Shown here: piece by piece, positions 24,906 to 36,195 of the stretch | Position numbering within the stretch: position 1 is the first letter of the stretch | Layout of the letters: each line of letters begins with the position of its first letter | Origin: Paraspadella gotoi | Taxonomy: Eukaryota > Chaetognatha | Assembly (NCBI GenBank): GCA_051294375.1 | Contig: CM119266.1 | Coordinates: 23,198,413-23,262,412 of the forward strand | Direction: 5' to 3' | Length of the DNA: 64,000 nucleotides | Translations under genes and position numbers: made by a program | The notes under the pieces: model-generated | Told to the model about the DNA's origin: nothing | The model's database searches: none | Seen by the model: the letters and a program-made list of their open reading frames with translations, nothing else

Positions 24906-25354
24906 CATCAAGAAAGTTTACAAACTTAAAATTGCAAACGGGATTGCTATATTATTCTGTTATATGAGAGACTTCGATTTTTGGTATATGAATTAAGATT
25001 CATCCCTGAATCTATCCTAATGGAGATAATGTAATAATCATTTAACATGAGAATGAGAAAAGGCAAAGATTTTTAATGGAAATGGTTTAACTCAAAAAGA
25101 AATAAAAAAGAACCGGTTATTAGTATAAATAAAAAGTGTAGATAGAAAAATAATACAAAAGAGGGAGACATTTTTTTTGGACAACTCATTTTTTTTACTT
25201 AGAACTCTTGTAATTTTTATCGTACATATGAGACACAGCTCATATGAATCACAAGAGGCTAAAGTTTTTCGATATCTAAATTTTATTTTTTGATTCTTAC
25301 ATTACAATACCGAAAAATAGCTGAAAACCGCAACAATTTTTTTTTCCATTATGG
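24906..25354. other. AT-rich intronic sequence
   Basis: Nothing recognised. Confidence 0.5.
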
Positions 25355-25567
25355 TATGGTGGACACCAGCGGCCATTGGTACAGGAGGCAAGTCATTCGC
25401 CTCCCAACCGAAACGTCCAGGGTTCTAGACCGCTAGTCGCCTAGCAGTTAAGAGCGATGGAGCGTTTCAACCGCCTTTAACACGGTATTACAGCCTGATC
25501 CAAAGCTCAGGGACTGCTTATATTGAACGGTTCTGTCATTAATTCATAACAATTATTACTGTCTCTT
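25355..25567 (+). mobile_element. Solo LTR of the TRIM family, with a small internal deletion
   Basis: Begins TATGGTGGAC, lacks about 20 bases (TAAAATCC..CATCAG), and then follows the LTR to ATTATTACTGTCTCTTTA. No internal region is attached. Confidence 0.65.
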
Positions 25568-25839
25568 TATGGGTTTTTTTATGGTGGTATTGCGAGAGTA
25601 CTGTTTATAAATTTTTAAAATAAAAAAATCCAATTTCTAGCATAAGCCAAAACTGTATAGCACACAATATAAATCAGTTAATATTTTTTAATTTCATATA
25701 TTTAAAAAAATTGAAATTACAGTATTCTCCGCAACCTGAAGTACCATATAATTACCTGACATATAATCCATCGATTTATGTTATTTTTACAGCATAATAT
25801 AAGCATAATATATGCGTAATATATAATATATACCACTTC

Positions 25840-26045
25840 ATTGATAGGGAAGCCAGGTACTCTGGGAGTGAATAAACGAGACTGTGAGAGAGTCTTGATT
25901 GAAAGCTTGCAGGGACCTGCTATGTCATTATCTTGTAAGAGTGATGGAGGCCTTAAACCACCAAAGCCTGTCCAAAGTCAGGGGCAAGATAGCTTATTTA
26001 TTAAATGAATGGATAATTTTTATATTGGTTGTACCAATTTCATAT
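25840..26045. repeat. Dispersed repeat, inverted relative to 21711-21925
   Basis: Shared phrases include GAAGCCAGGTACTCTGGGAGTGAATAAACG-like text and CTTAAACCACCAAAGCCTG. A single open frame through part of it is not conserved in the other copy, so I do not call a gene. Confidence 0.55.
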
Positions 26046-27013
26046 AATATAGAATAATACATGCATCAAGGTTGATTCAGTACAGAAACAAAGAAAACAT
26101 ACATACATAAGTTATGTTATTAGCATATACTAATTTCTATCAATTTTGGTCTAAGGGCATTATGCTCCATGTAATACAGTATCTAAATTTATTTGGATAT
26201 TGCGGTATATAGCGAATTAAATATGATTCTCAGCTGCACTTGTAACCAAAATTATGTCACTCTCGACCCATTATTTAATATACAGTGGTAACAACTAACA
26301 AGAATGTAAAAACTTTTTCATATCGGATACTCATCTTTGGAAGGATCCGAAGGAAGGTATACTTCATAATTCATAAATAAGTAGCTGACATAAGCTAAAC
26401 ATGAAGTAAAATGACCAATCAAATAATTGATAAAACTAAAATTTTCAGATATACCATTAAGTACAAATTATTGATGGAATAATTAATCCTATAGGGGGTA
26501 AGTTTTAAGTCCGAACCCTGTACTGAAATTTGTTAACTCGCGCTAATGAAAAGAACAATTCGAAAAAATAATAACTAAATTTTGTTGAAAAATGAAAATG
26601 TTCTTTCTGATACTGCCCTATTTACTATTTACTAGTGGGTAGCTAATTAGATTTTCAATAGTTTAACTTTCATTTTTACTGTTCTTAATGATACATTACA
26701 TAGTTAAGAGATGTATATTTAAAAAGTGACCAAGAGAAAAGGGGATCGCCATGCCCCATTGATAATGTGGAGTTGTGGACCTTGGGTAGATAGCCCATTG
26801 CCCGGTGGGTCTGAAATTTTTTTTCGTCAGTTACTTTGATTTCCGGAACATCATCTTTTGCTGGCACTGTTCTGACCAGGGCTCCATCCTCGGAGAACCG
26901 GGTTTAAAGATTAAGTGTTAGCCCATTACAGTATCATGGTAACAGCCTGTAACAGCCATATCTAAAGCAATACTAGAAATGAAATACTAGAAATGGTTAT
27001 TTTTTTTTTTTAG
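26046..27013. other. Intergenic or intronic sequence, weak minus-strand open frame 26685-26906
   Basis: On the minus strand a frame of about 74 codons runs through VPAKDDVPEIKVTDEKK and ends at 26685. Its composition is protein-like, but I see no splice sites, start context or recognisable family. It could be an old exon or a transposon fragment. The rest of the stretch is plain AT-rich sequence ending in the T-rich acceptor used by the exon at 27014. Confidence 0.25.
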
Positions 27014-27090
27014 AACTGCGCTTATGGATTTAACCAGTTTTGACAATACGCTAAAATATAAAAATGCTACAGGGGTTTGTGACACATTAG
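27014..27090 (+). CDS. Nested gene, exon 1 of 3 seen
   Basis: A long T run and TAG acceptor (27001-27013) precede it, and donor GTAACC follows at 27091. The open frame starts with its second base and ends in phase 1, encoding TALMDLTSFDNTLKYKNATG and six more residues. It joins the exon at 27155 in frame. No start codon with support was found upstream, so earlier exons are probably missing or unrecognised. See the last exon for the family discussion. Confidence 0.5.
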
Positions 27091-27154
27091 GTAACCTTAG
27101 CACAAGAATCGAATTTTTTTTTAATTCCCTGACAAAATATTTTTAAAATTTTAG

Positions 27155-27229
27155 AAAAAAAGGTAGAAAAATTAAGTCAACTGAAAAGCTCCGATTTGAT
27201 GACTCTCGTGGAAACACAACTTTCATATG
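27155..27229 (+). CDS. Nested gene, exon 2 of 3 seen
   Basis: Acceptor TTTTAG at 27149-27154 and donor GTAAGA at 27230. Phases match both neighbours. It encodes a charged helical stretch (KVEKLSQLKSSDLMTLVETQ) with coiled-coil character. The intron before it is only 64 bases. Confidence 0.55.
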
Positions 27230-27651
27230 GTAAGATTAATTATAATCTTTCTATATCAATATGATTGTTGGTTATACTTAAAATTGAATGATCTTTTTAT
27301 TTTTATATTTGGTTTTCACGTTTATGAAGGCTAACAAAACATTGCTAAATCATGTCCAAATTTCATGTAAATAAATCGTTTTAAACTGTATAACAAATAA
27401 TTAAAGAGTTTTAACATAACTTTTAAAATTAGATTTTTTTAAAATATTTTAATTAATGAACAATAAACATTCAAATAATTTGATGATGACGAAGGAATGA
27501 CAAAGTTAAATATAGACTAAAATTATTATTTCTTCGTGACTAGTAAGTCAAATTCCTTTTTACTTCCTTCATAACTTTATTTTGAAAAGTTATTATTAAT
27601 TTGTAACATGCATATTGTTAACGACCTAATTTTTTTAATATTCTGCTTTAG

Positions 27652-27782
27652 AGAACTCGAATCGAGAATTTTTGAGCTTCCTTTGTACTGAATCTGGGCA
27701 ATTGTATTCGGCAGATCTTCAGTATATACAGATGGATTTTCGATCACTTTCTGGAACGTACGCGAAATCGCTGAATATGTGA
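27652..27782 (+). CDS. Nested gene, terminal exon with stop and poly(A) signal
   Basis: Acceptor CTGCTTTAG at 27643-27651. The reading frame continues from the exon at 27155 and ends at TGA (27780-27782). AATAAA follows at 27787-27792, five bases after the stop, so the 3' end is very compact. The joined product is helical, and the run ENSNREFLSFL..ADLQ..F.SLSGTYAKSL is faintly reminiscent of the BAR region of SNX5/SNX6-type sorting nexins. The match is too weak to name it. It lies on the same strand as, and inside the largest intron of, the channel gene. Confidence 0.5.
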
Positions 27783-27786
27783 AAAC

Positions 27787-27792
27787 AATAAA
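27787..27792 (+). promoter_or_regulatory. Poly(A) signal AATAAA of the nested gene
   Basis: Canonical hexamer immediately downstream of the stop at 27780-27782. In such AT-rich DNA the hexamer occurs often by chance, so its weight comes from its position. Confidence 0.4.
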
Positions 27793-27918
27793 ATTTTATA
27801 AAATCAAAATTTAGCATATAAAACATAAAAATAAAAACTAATAAAAATAGTTTGGTGAATTAATTTTTTTAATTTTATACATTAGTAGGCCCCAGTGAGC
27901 TATATTTATATATAGTAA

Positions 27919-28997
27919 TGAGGCCGAGTTACCTCGACTCTCTCTCTCTTTTCCCTCAACGGCCACATGACCTTAGACCTCCGGTCATTGGTCTCGTCTT
28001 CCCGGGATTCAACGGGTTTCTTTCGTCGTGGCCGTAACCATGAGAGACAACCGTTTCAACCCTCGAACTATTCACGTTACACGTCTCTTTTTCTGTATTT
28101 GCTATATTTTCTCTTGCTTATAATATAAGTGTCTGTCTCCCTACTCCTTATGTCGTGGTCTTCCACATTGGTGAGCCCGACGAGAACACGCCCAAAAATC
28201 CTTCTGTAAAAACATTTAAAAGAAAAACCCTTCTGCTCAAAACCTCTCCCGTCCTTAAACAATAAAAAGACAAAACTTTAAAAATGTTTCCAAGATTACC
28301 AACGAACCTTCCCACTAAGTATCCAACATCCCCATGTGAACAAGAAAAATGGATTAAATAGAAAGATTTCGATTGTCTTCTTTGCAAAGACAATGACGAG
28401 CCGATCAGCCCTTACTTATTAGGGGCGATTTGGCGTCTTGTATCCGTTTCCCCTCTGAAACTAACTCCATTTTCTCATCTCCAATTCGAGTCCCTTTCTC
28501 AGGCATCACATATCCCATCGCCAAGAACTCCTCCAACTGTCGTTGTACCTCAGCTTTCTTCATTCCCAGGATTCCCGAAGAAGAGGACATTTACTTTGAC
28601 GCCGTCGACATGCTAAGCAACAAGACGCCAAGAAAAAACTCAAGCTTATCCTCAACGCTCGTGACATCAGCCTCTGCGAACGATTCTGGCAGAACAGACT
28701 CTGACAGCATTTTTATTGATGCTCTTATGAAACAAACCCTTTCAACTTTGCCCAATTCGTCTTTGCAGATCGAATATAAACTCAGAAAAACAAAAGATTC
28801 TCCCTCTGACAGTTCTAATTCCACTTCAACAGGTTTCTTCCGTCGTGGCCGTAGCCACGAGAGACAACCGTTTCAACCCATGAACTATTCACGTTACATT
28901 ATTGTCTCTTATCCTGTATTGAACATATTTGTTATGTTTTCTCTCGCTTATAATATATGTGTCTGTCTCCCTACTCCTTATGTCGTGGTCTTTTACA
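27919..28997 (+). mobile_element. Deleted LTR retrotransposon (second lineage)
   Basis: 28012-28167 and 28830-28997 are direct repeats (CGTCGTGGCCGTA.CCA.GAG, TGTCTGTCTCCCTACTCCTT, TGTCGTGGTCTT..ACA). They are read as the ends of a 5' LTR (27919-28167, starting TG and ending CA) and a 5'-truncated 3' LTR. Directly after the first copy is TTGGTGAGCCCGACGAGAAC, a primer-binding-site-like sequence. The 660-base internal region has no intact pol. A minus-strand piece (EVQRQLEEFLAMGYVMPE) looks like the start of a gypsy RT, suggesting internal rearrangement. Confidence 0.6.
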
Positions 28998-29056
28998 GTA
29001 TTAAGCATATAATAGGCTAAAATTTCAAAATGCAAATTTTATAATTTTAAGATTGA

Positions 29057-29605
29057 ATTTGGATTCTTTACAAAAAGTTGATATAAAAAATGTCAGAATA
29101 CTCTGCTCTACTATTTTTAATATTCAGAATACTCTACTCTACTATTTTTAAAACCCTGGGCCAAGATTTTTTTGGGTCTCTAGAGTCTCTAGTGCAACCC
29201 AAAAAAATCTTGGCCCAGGGTTTTAAAAATGATCACTTTTCAGTCATTGTAAAATATAAACAAAATTGTACCTTGGTTTTTGTAAGTTTAGTTCTTGCCG
29301 TGGCTGCATCGGAATTGTTTCACCCTTATCGTTTATTTTATAGTATTTTAAATTAATTATACTAATTATAATGATTATCAATAATCCCCTAGTTTTAGGC
29401 CAAAGAGATTCGTCAGTCATTTTTAGTAGTTAGTGATTAGACGACAAAAATATAATTCTTTTTTAAAAATTCTGTCATTAAGATTTTTAATTTCAAGCTT
29501 AAAAATATGTTTTTTCATAATTTTAACCTACTTAATAATATAATTTTTTAAAAAGATTTGTACTTTCTTTTATCAATTTTTAATGTGGAACTTGAATCTG
29601 TTCTC
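29057..29605. mobile_element. TIR element copy 2 with an inner hairpin (29148-29232)
   Basis: The ends resemble those of 2834-3682 (TTACAAAAAGTTGATATAAA at the left, and its inverted, more diverged form at 29562-29600). Inside it, 29148-29180 and 29199-29232 form a 33-bp near-perfect stem (TTAAAACCCTGGGCCAAGAT) with a 19-base loop, which may be a separate small insertion. Confidence 0.5.
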
Positions 29606-29832
29606 ACAATTTAAAAAAAACACTATTTTGAAATTTTGATATTATATTAGTTTAGTACATTATACAAATTAAGCTGACTGGGCTACTATATTCGTAAAAA
29701 AAATAATTACAGCTTAGTATTCACTAAATAATAATTTTTAAGATATAATTGCTACATTTTGATTCCAAATTTTCACTTCACCCTTATGTTCAATTTACCC
29801 CTTCCCTATCTTGGTTGTCTTGATTTTCTCAG

Positions 29833-30005
29833 TTGGTGCCACCCTACAGACAATTACTGCGCATATCAGCATGACCAATGGTTTGATCAAGATTTCTTAG
29901 CCGCGAGTTTTCGTGTATTTTTTGGGGATGGTGTTCCTGTGTTTGCTATTGAAACTGAATGCATCGAGTGGTGGAACTATTATGCGCTTTCATCTTACTG
30001 GGCAG
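29833..30005 (+). CDS. Channel exon C: turret and pore helix
   Basis: Acceptor GATTTTCTCAG (29822-29832) after a pyrimidine-rich tract, and donor CAG|GTAAAG at 30006. The frame starts with one base of a split codon and ends with one base (G). It encodes WCHPTDNYCAYQHDQWFDQD, a turret of about 35 residues, and WWNYYALSSYWA, which aligns with the pore helix of CNG/KCNH channels (..LYWA..). Joining to the exon at 38456 completes an alanine codon and runs straight into the filter with the spacing expected of the superfamily. The frame is also open upstream to 29762 (YLGCLDFLSW), so part of S5 might belong to this exon. I prefer the splice site because of the polypyrimidine tract and the prolines upstream. 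Confidence 0.75.
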
Positions 30006-30120
30006 GTAAAGGAATGGAGAAAATGAAATGAACCAAAAGAGATGTTTTTATAGGCGTGAACAACATAACAACAGTATATGGCAACAGGAGGCCTCCTGTC
30101 TCATGCCAAGCCAAAACCCT

Positions 30121-30907
30121 TACCCTAATGTCTGTCATTAGCCTCCCTACCCAAAGGTCCAGGGTTCTCGCCCGGTGGTCGCCTAGAGGGACAGGGCGCT
30201 TAACCCGCTTGTAACATGGTGTTACAGCCTAATCCGAAGCTCAGGGATTGCCTATATTGAAGGGTTCTGTCACTAAATCATAATAATTATTACTGTCTCT
30301 TCATTAGTGTGACTTCTTCCTAGGGGAGGGGGGATGCATAGTCGTTCTGGCTCGATAGCGAGGCCCTGTGATATGTTTAACCAGCGTAAAAAGAACTTTA
30401 TTTCCAAGATCTATAGTTCGAAAAATTTAGTTCTCAAAAAAATAATCGCATTCTTTAATGATTGAAATATATTAATTGATAATTTGGACCTTTGTTGTCT
30501 GTGGTGGTGGTTTTCACGCAATCTTTAACTTTGTTTTGTTTTTAGACTTAGCTTTTTTGATGCTCCTGTATGTACTGAATCAACCTTGTTGAATTCGAAA
30601 TAAAACGCATTATTTTCCGTCATCCACCCTACTAAGCTTTTATAGTGTAGTCGTTCTGGCTCTATAGCGAGGCCCTGTGATATTTTCCGTCATCCACCCT
30701 ACTAAGCTCTTATAGTGGGATGTAAGGTGGACTAAATTCCACTAACCGTTCATCAGTGACCATTGGTCCGGTGATCGCCTCGCAATTAAGAGGGACGGAG
30801 CGCTTAACCCGCATGTAACACTGTGTTACAGCCTGATCTGAAGCTCGGGGACTGCTTATATTGAACGATTCTGTCACTAACTCAAAACAATTATTACTGC
30901 CTGTTCA
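30121..30907 (+). mobile_element. TRIM-family element with two LTRs and an altered internal region
   Basis: The first LTR (30121-30303, 5' part lost) ends ACTGTCTCTTCA. It is followed by TTAGTGTGACTTCTTCC, a decayed form of the primer-binding-site region at 41630, and then by GGGGAGGGGGGATG, the polypurine tract. 30334-30720 is extra sequence containing a direct duplication (TAGTCGTTCTGGCT at about 30340 and 30648). The second LTR is 30721-30907 (TGTAAGGTGGACTAAATTCC .. CTGTTCA). Confidence 0.6.
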
Positions 30908-31896
30908 ACATAAACTTATTTTTAATTATAATATAAACATATATTAATTAGGGGGCCCCTGAGAAGAGAGAAAAAAAGAAGGAAAGAAAAGAAGAAAAAA
31001 AGAAGAAAAGAAAAAGAAAGAAGAAAAAAAAAGGAATTGAGTGATTATGAAAAAAGGTTCAGTCTGTGCAGATTAGTAATGTCCCAACTGTTTCAGGATA
31101 TAGTCCATTTCACTTTTAATGGGTTCACTAATTCAGTCAAATTAGGGCCCTTCTAGAGGTAAAAAACAAAGAATTTCAAAGAAAAGTTCTTATGACTTTG
31201 TTTAAAATCAATGAGGGCCCCCACAATACTTTACGAGATAGTAACCAAAGGTTATTATTAATTTATATATTTACCATATATTATATTATATTTTATCTCT
31301 ATTGCTAAATCTCATCTAGTCAGAAGGTTTAAAAAATTTAAACCCATCGCTCAGACAAGAGGAGAGGCACAATAATTGTGATTTAAAAAAAAAAGTGTCA
31401 GTAAAACACCAATGCAAGTCCTGGAGGCAGAAGTTTGAGTACTGGAGCAATTTTCAAGGCTGAAAGTCGGTAATCGAAAACTATAATTATGGAGAGCGGG
31501 GGGGCACGGTGATACATGCCTCCAGGAAAAAATAAAAATTTCGGAAGGGAGCGAAAATGGTCATGTCACCGAATTCGATTTCGATAGTTTTAATGACGAG
31601 TAAATGGACTTGCGGGATTTTGACCAAAAAAGACATGAAATATTTGTAACTTTTCTTTCTTATCTATCGACCTCTCTTTTACTTCTCTAAAATAAAAAAC
31701 TTTTTTCTTTATTCTACTGTTATTTTCTCATATCAATGACAATTGTATTAAATGATACGGGGTTAGAAAGCTAGACGTCTCACCTTTAACATATCCAAAA
31801 TCCAAATGCTTATCTTTTTTTTCTACATAGTAATATATTTTTTCATTAAATTAGTCTACATATTTTTCCTTTAAAAAGATTACAAAAACGATTTTT
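30908..31896. other. Intronic sequence with a purine-rich run (30960-31035)
   Basis: A (GAAAGAAAA)n-like tract is the only notable feature. No exon or known repeat was recognised. Confidence 0.5.
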
Positions 31897-33061
31897 AGTT
31901 GGATCTGCTTATCAGCAGATCCCGACTCTATAATTCACTTTGTCGGTCCATCGGTCCGCCCCCTCAAATTGTCTGGCACACACTTATATCATGTCAGAAC
32001 ATCGAATTATGATAAATTATGCAAAAAAAACGATGTCCGTCCGTCCGTCCGTCCGTCCGTCCGTCCGTCCCACCTTTAGCAAAAAACTCCAATTACTCTT
32101 GATTGGATGGATGGATTGGTATGAAATTTTTTGTGTGGGTAGGAAACTGTGTGATTGAGATGGATATGAAGTTTCGGGGGAATCGTGCGAGTGAAAATTG
32201 GTTTAAATGGAAAAAACAAAAAAAATATATTTCACTATTTGAACGCCAATTGCTCATGAGTTGATAGGGCAATTGACTTCAAAATTTTGTATGATGGTAG
32301 GAAAGTGTGTGATTGAGCTGGATATAAAGTTTCGATGGAATCGTGCTAGTGGAAATGAGTTAAAATGGAAAAAACAAAAGTCATATTTACTTGAATTATT
32401 TTTACTTAAATTTACTTATAATTATTATGTTTATTAAAAATTGGATAGATAAATCGAAATTGAATTTTGTGTGTGGGTAGGAAAAGTATGTGATAAAGCT
32501 GGATATAAATTTTTTGATGGAATCGTAGGAGTGGAAAAGAGTTCAAATTAGAAAACCAAAAGACACATTTATTTGAATTTTTATAAAGTTTCTTTCTCTC
32601 TATCTCTCTCTGATTGATTGATTGATGTTGGATTGATTGACCAAATTATGCCAATTGACAAAATATGCCAGTTGACTAAATTCTTAGTTGACCAAATTAT
32701 GCCAGTTGACCAAATTCTGCAAGTTGATCAAGTTCTGCAAGTTGACCAAATTATGCCTGTTGACCAAATTATGCCAGTTGACCAAATTATGCCAGTTGAC
32801 CATATTAGGCCAGTTGATAAAATTATGCCAGTTGATAAAATTATGCCAGTTGACCAAATTATCTTAATTGATCAAATTATGTCAGTTGACCAAATTATGT
32901 CAGTTGACCAAATTATGTCAGTAGACCAAATTATGTCAGTTAACCAAATTATATCAGTTGACCAAATTATGTCAGTTGCCCAAATTATGCAAGTTGACCA
33001 AGTTAGCTTATTACCACTTAATTATCGTAGGCAGATCCGACATTGTTTGCTCAAACTTGTT
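31897..33061 (-). mobile_element. Helentron-like (HINE) element with both termini
   Basis: The most compact copy with both ends. It opens with AGTTGGATCTGC and the hairpin GATCTGCTTATCAGCAGATC, and then carries the ATTATGATAAATTATGC region and (CCGT)n (32038-32069). Three core units follow (about 32090-32580), a short GATT run, and about 20 units of an 18-bp minisatellite (GTTGACCAAATTATGCCA, 32640-33005). It ends with TAGGCAGATCCGACATTGTT then TGCTCAAACTTGTT. The 11-mer GTCGGATCTGC (left) and GCAGATCCGAC (right) are inverted but lie at different distances from the ends, the 'asymmetric terminal inverted repeat' arrangement of Helentron-derived elements. Confidence 0.75.
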
Positions 33062-33270
33062 TCACTATAGGTCACTTGTTTACCCAGGTTTATCACAGCT
33101 GACAATATCTATGGGTTTCATTAGGTCAAGAAAGGTTTCCTAGATCTTCAGTTAATGCGATTAATAGCGATTCATAAAATTGTAAAAAAAATTGATTTTG
33201 CCAATGAGGATTGATTTGAAATTTTGTATGTATTGCTTGAGAGTCATCGTATATGCGGTATGAGTACATA

Positions 33271-34324
33271 GTATTGGTGATTAACATCGTTTTATGAGGA
33301 AAACGCATATTATTTTTATTTGAGCAATATATTTCGGTTAACATCGCTTAACCATAGTTCATTTGCGAAGTAAATGCAAGAAAAACAGACACAAAAAAGT
33401 AAAAAAATATTTTGGTTAAAAGAGAGAGAGAGAATAAGAGTGAAAAGAAATATGAGGTCAAAGTTAAGGACAAAAGCTCAAGAGAAAGAAAGAGAAAGAC
33501 AACCTAAAAACGACGACAACCTAAAAAAACTCTAGCTTTTGCTTCTCTAACATACATACCATCTATTGGTAACAGAAACTTAGACATGCATTTAAAAAAC
33601 ATGATTGTCGCATTTTTTTTAAAGTCAGGTCCCAAACTAGCCAATTTGTTGTGTGGACCCAACAAACACAACCACCTTTGGTTGATAGAAAAGGGGTTTA
33701 TAAGCTTTCTGTAATTGCCAAACCCCACCCAACAACAACGCCCTCTTTTACGTTGGAAAAAACAAGCGTCTCAATAAAAAAGCGCACAGCACAACATCGA
33801 AGAGACTCCGCATCTTCATACGACAGCCAGAATATGTCGGGAATCAGCAAACATGCAAAAATCTTGCGAAGGTAAAATCGCCTGGGAAGACCCTGTGGTC
33901 CTTGCAACTTTTTCAAACAAAAACCGAAAAAAACTTGAATTCGATTTGCATGTTCGTGAGAGCCTGGAGATTCGTCGTCAAGGGACAGAACCGGGAAAAG
34001 GCCTCAACGATGACCTCTCTAAATATGTAAAAACACACCGCATGGAATCCTCTTCTACAAAAACTAAAAGACTATTGAAGATGGGGGGGGGGTTCTTTCT
34101 CTTCTTTCTCTTGAGCTTTTGTCCTTAACTTTGACCTCATATTTCTTTTCACTCTTATTCTCTCTCTCTCTTTTAACCAAAATATTTTTTTTTACTTTTT
34201 TGTGTCTGTTTTTCTTGCATTTACTTCGAAAATGAACTATGGTTAAGCGATGTTAACCGAAATATATTGCTCAAATAAAAATAATATGCGTTTTCCTCAT
34301 AAAACGATGTTAATCCACCAATAC
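33271..34324 (+). pseudogene. Penelope-like element remnant: GIY-YIG region between inverted repeats
   Basis: 33271-33499 and 34095-34324 are inverted repeats of about 230 bp, containing AAAACGCATATTATTTTTAT. Between them, + strand frames give the post-RT region (PSIGNRNLDMHLKN, then KLANLLCGPNKHNHLW), then KGVYKLS and, one frame over, ALFYVGKTSVSIKKRTAQHR. These are the GIY and YIG halves of a GIY-YIG endonuclease. RESLEIRRQ..GKGLNDDLSKYV follows, a typical tail of these proteins. At least two frameshifts (near 33715 and 33870) break it, and the reverse transcriptase body is absent. Penelope-like elements are known to carry C-terminal GIY-YIG domains and flanking LTR-like repeats. Confidence 0.7.
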
Positions 34325-34714
34325 CAAATTTTGTATGTGGGTTGCAAAGTGAGTGATTGAGTTGGAAATAAGTTTAAATGGAAAAAAAAAAAAAAACTGT
34401 TTCACTAATTGATTATGCTTTTTTATATTAAATGTTATTACAAGATGTATTAAATAATCGAATAATTAATCAGTTAATTAATCAATTAGTAAAATAATAA
34501 ATCTTTTATTGATTAATCAGTCAATTAATCAATCAATTTAATTATTCAATCAATCAATTTATTTATCTATTAATTAATTATTTAATCAATAAATTTACTA
34601 ATTAATTAATTATTCAATCATTCAATCAAGTCAATCAATATTCATTATCTGCATTATTGCCGTCGTCGCCATCATCGTCGTTGTTACTTTTATTGTGGTC
34701 AGTGACAAAAAGAC
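34325..34714 (-). mobile_element. Helentron-like core, left part interrupted by palindromic insertion
   Basis: One decayed core unit (AAATTTTGTATGTGGGT..GAGTGATTGAG..TTTAAATGG) and the AATT/AATC-rich stretch typical of the family. It resumes after the palindrome at 37240. Confidence 0.5.
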
Positions 34715-36149
34715 CACGGTTCCCTAGACACCCCGAAAAAAGAAAATAGAAATAACCCATTTCTGAAACAAAAAAAATGAAAAATATAATGTTTTTACTA
34801 CATCGTAGTGAAGTCGAAAAATTCTGATCCAAGCAAGTTTTTTTTAATTGAATTTTAAAGTTTTGTTATAATTTTTCATACAAAATAATAGAAACTAATC
34901 AACGACTTTGTCATTCTTGTCAAATTTTACTTTCTTTATATCAATCTTATCTACTGAAAGAGAGGCTTTAATTTGAACTCACTCTCTCATAAGCCTACGA
35001 TTATTCGTTCTCAAGTTATTATTAAAAATAACCAATTTATTACAAAAATAGTAACCATTTTGTAATTACTACATGAAAGACTTAATCAATTTCTTATTTA
35101 ATAAAAAACTATAGAAATGTAACATACAATTGCTTAGCTTCAAAATTAACCTAATTTTAAATTTTTCTTCAACCAATAACTACTATGAAATGCTATGTAT
35201 AAAATTGTTAAAATTTTATATATATATTTTTAAATAATTTAACATCAAGCAAGAGCATAATTAGTAATATTATACATCCAAAGAAATCCTCATTTTATGA
35301 TCTTTCTTTTGAGTCTAATCTCAGTTCTCTGTGATAATTCGTTTTTTGAGATATTGACAAAAACAATTCCACAAAATGCTTAAAAAGTAAAAAAATATTC
35401 AAAAATATTAATATTTGAGTCAATTTTCAATATATTTATCATAAAAGGTTTTAATTGATAGGAAAATATGCCAATAATAAATTAAATTTCATATTTAAAG
35501 ATTTTTTAATCAAACATGACTTGTGATCGCCTTTTTTCTCCAAAAATAATACAAATACAATTGTGATTTTTCTATTTTTGCTAATATTTTAAGCTTTTAA
35601 TATTAGAATTCTTACTGAAAAATGATATAATAAAAAAATATGGCTATTTCTGATTCTAACGAGCTATCATACTTTAAAATATCATAAAAAATAAGTATTA
35701 TGAAGTCAAAATGAAAAAAAAATGTCAGTACCGAAATCGATTTTTAGTAATTTCTTAGAGAGAGAGAGAGAAGAGAGAGAGAGGAGAGAGAGAGAAAGGA
35801 GAGAAGAGAAAGGGGGAGGGAGATAAAGATAGAAAGCCTTATTATTATATTATTATATAATATTACTATAATTATATTCTATAATTATATATATATTATA
35901 TTACTATATTATATTATACTATATTATAATTATTACTATATTATATTATTACTATATTATTACAAGTAGGAGAGAAAAAACGTTAATATTAAAAATTTTG
36001 TCTTTTTAATATTAATAATATAACATAATATAGTAATATAATATAAATAAATATAATATAGTATATATATAATATAATATAGTAAATAATATAATAAATA
36101 TAATAATAAGGCTTTCTATCTTTATCTCCCTCCCCCTCTTCTCTCCTTT

Positions 36150-36195
<46 letters not shown>

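Noticed and set aside
29762-29832. Upstream extension of exon C as part of S5
   Set aside because: The stretch is a pyrimidine-rich splice tract, and the deduced helix has two prolines. The AG at 29831-29832 is a better boundary, although the frame is open.
32618-33070. 150-codon frame with a VDQIMP hexapeptide repeat
   Set aside because: It is the 18-bp minisatellite read in frame. The homologous array at 46805 is broken by indels and the related arrays encode a different peptide, so there is no sign of selection.
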